DNA from: Primorskyibacter flagellatus | GTDB lineage: Bacteria; Pseudomonadota; Alphaproteobacteria; Rhodobacterales; Rhodobacteraceae | Length of the DNA stretch: 64,000 nucleotides | Assembly (NCBI RefSeq): GCF_014638275.1 | Contig: NZ_BMFJ01000001.1 | Span: 2,468,338 to 2,532,337, forward strand | Reading direction: 5' to 3' | Part shown: in pieces, positions 62,815-64,000 of the stretch | Layout of the letters: the number at the start of each line of letters is the position of its first letter | Numbering within the stretch: position 1 is the stretch's first letter | The notes under the pieces: generated by a model | The model's database searches: none | What the model was told of the DNA's origin: nothing | What the model saw: the letters and a program-made list of their open reading frames with translations, nothing else | Translations under genes and position numbers: made by a program

Positions 62815-63993
62815 ATGGAAGATATCGTCATTCTCAGCGGCGCGCGCACCGCGATCGGCACCTTCGGCGGGGCGCTGGCCCAGACCACCCCGATCGAGCT
62901 GGGCACCGTCGCCGCAAAGGCCGCGCTGGAACGGGCCGGGGTCGCGGGCGAACAGATCGGCCATGTCGCCTATGGCAATGTCATCAACACCGAACCGAAG
63001 GACATGTACCTGTCCCGCGTCGCGTCGATGCAGGCGGGTGTGCCGAATTCCACCCCGGCGATGAACGTGAACCGTCTCTGCGGCTCCGGCGTGCAGGCGA
63101 TCGTGTCGGTCGCGCAGTCGCTGATGCTGGGTGATGCGGACTTCGGCCTTGCGGGCGGGGCGGAGTGCATGTCGCGCTCTCCCTTCATCGTGCCGGACCA
63201 GAGATGGGGCGCGAAGATGGGCGACGTCAAATCGCTCGACATGATGCTGGGCGCGCTGAACTGCCCCTTCGGAACCGGCCACATGGGCGTGACGGCGGAA
63301 AACGTTTCAAAGGAACATGACATCAGCCGCGAGGCGCAGGACGCCTTTGCGCTGGAAAGCCAGAAGCGCGCCTTTGCGGCCATCGAAGCTGGACGGTTCA
63401 AGGACCAGATCGCGCCAGTCATGGTGAAGGTCCGCCGCGACGAGGTGGCCTTCGACACCGACGAACATATCAAGCCCGCGACCACCGCCGAAGGGCTGGC
63501 CGGGCTGAAACCCGCTTTTGCGAAGGACGGATCGGTCACCGCGGGCAACGCCTCGGGCATCAACGACGGCGCGGCGGCCGTGGTTCTGGCGCGCGCCTCT
63601 GCCGCAGAGAAGGCGGGCCTGAAACCGCGGGCGCGCATCCTCGGCTATGCCCATGCGGGTGTGCGACCCGAGGTCATGGGGATCGGTCCGGTTCCGGCGG
63701 TGGAGATGCTGCTCAAGCGGACCGGCCTGTCGGCGGAAGACTTCGACGTCATCGAAAGCAACGAGGCCTTCGCGGCGCAGGCGCTGGCGGTGAACAAGGA
63801 ACTCGGGCTCGACCCGGCGAAGGTAAACCCGAACGGCGGTGCCATCGCGCTTGGCCACCCGGTCGGGGCAACCGGAGCGATCATCACCGTGAAGGCGCTG
63901 TACGAGCTTGAGCGCATCGGCGGCAAACGCGCGCTGATCACGATGTGCATCGGCGGCGGGCAGGGCATCGCCCTCGCCATCGAGGCGCTCTGA
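62815..63993 (+). CDS. Acetyl-CoA C-acetyltransferase (thiolase)
   Basis: A 392-residue thiolase. The acylated nucleophile is C89 in NVNRLCGSGVQAI; the NEAFAAQALAVNKELG region, GGAIALGHPVGATGA (His) and MCIGGGQGIALAIEA (second Cys) complete the active site. It condenses or splits acetoacetyl-CoA, as in polyhydroxybutyrate or ketone metabolism; a broader 3-oxoacyl-CoA role, including beta-ketoadipyl-CoA, cannot be excluded. AGGGAGA lies upstream of the ATG. The stop is seven bases before the end of the window. Confidence 0.94.
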   Translation: MEDIVILSGARTAIGTFGGALAQTTPIELGTVAAKAALERAGVAGEQIGHVAYGNVINTEPKDMYLSRVASMQAGVPNSTPAMNVNRLCGSGVQAIVSVAQSLMLGDADFGLAGGAECMSRSPFIVPDQRWGAKMGDVKSLDMMLGALNCPFGTGHMGVTAENVSKEHDISREAQDAFALESQKRAFAAIEAGRFKDQIAPVMVKVRRDEVAFDTDEHIKPATTAEGLAGLKPAFAKDGSVTAGNASGINDGAAAVVLARASAAEKAGLKPRARILGYAHAGVRPEVMGIGPVPAVEMLLKRTGLSAEDFDVIESNEAFAAQALAVNKELGLDPAKVNPNGGAIALGHPVGATGAIITVKALYELERIGGKRALITMCIGGGQGIALAIEAL

Positions 63994-64000
63994 CGTCAGG

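Noticed and set aside
60795-62906. N-terminal extension of the cupin frame to 852 codons on the minus strand.
   Set aside because: It would run over the LysR and phosphatase genes; the cupin has a good ATG and RBS at 60794.

Overview
The window is about 66% GC, densely coded, and reads as the chromosome of a member of the Rhodobacteraceae (Rhodobacterales, Alphaproteobacteria), probably a roseobacter-type heterotroph. The indicators are a SAM/SAH riboswitch before metK (a class known mainly from Rhodobacterales), a divergent irr / fabA-fabB-fabI locus, the miaB-phoH-ybeY-corC-lnt-metK-trmB housekeeping order, a Hint/RTX secreted protein, a form II (coxSLM-type) CO dehydrogenase-like cluster, and a protocatechuate pathway cluster. 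No integrase, transposase, phage gene or CRISPR array was seen.

Layout. 1-6.5 kb: start of gcvT with a tandem glycine riboswitch, an NsrR-like Rrf2 regulator, a gamma-glutamylcyclotransferase, gltX, a DUF1801 protein, a strongly acidic repeat protein, trmB and a secreted hypothetical protein. 6.7-9 kb: DoxX, a PLP decarboxylase and its divergent ArsR regulator. 9-20 kb: metK with its SAM/SAH riboswitch, lnt-corC-ybeY, phoH and miaB. This block is interrupted by an ArsR/SRPBCC pair, an RHH protein and a receiver protein, and by a lipoprotein/OmpA pair that shares an unusual cysteine-tryptophan module. 20-25 kb: fatty-acid genes fabA-fabB-fabI and the iron regulator irr. 25-36 kb: an all-plus catabolic run comprising HAD dehalogenase, hydrolase, threonine-dehydratase-like enzyme, MaoC, then pobA-pcaD-pcaC-pcaH-pcaG-hydrolase-pcaB for 4-hydroxybenzoate to beta-ketoadipate, then an alcohol dehydrogenase with an enolase-superfamily dehydratase.

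36-50 kb: a SqrR/BigR-like two-cysteine ArsR regulator with DUF3237; aroQ-hpaI divergent from a GntR regulator and tcuAB (tricarballylate oxidation), with a near-perfect 28-bp operator between them; a dipeptidase/ThDP-enzyme pair; and gbcA-gbcB (glycine betaine monooxygenase) preceded by a cobalamin riboswitch. A flavin-reductase-like gene, tRNA-Arg(CCU), a LacI regulator and ycaQ follow. 50-64 kb: coxG-coxS-coxL-coxM-type genes, the Hint/RTX protein, serC (with a likely serC RNA motif) and serA, a small heme-copper-oxidase-like membrane protein with a cupin, a LysR regulator, a protein phosphatase and a thiolase.

The unifying theme is one-carbon and methyl metabolism under RNA control. Four cis-acting RNA elements sit before gcvT, metK, gbcA and serC, linking serine, glycine, betaine and S-adenosylmethionine. 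The most notable observation is the B12 riboswitch placed in front of an O2-dependent, B12-independent betaine demethylase. All function calls come from reading the translated sequence and remembered family features; no database search was run.
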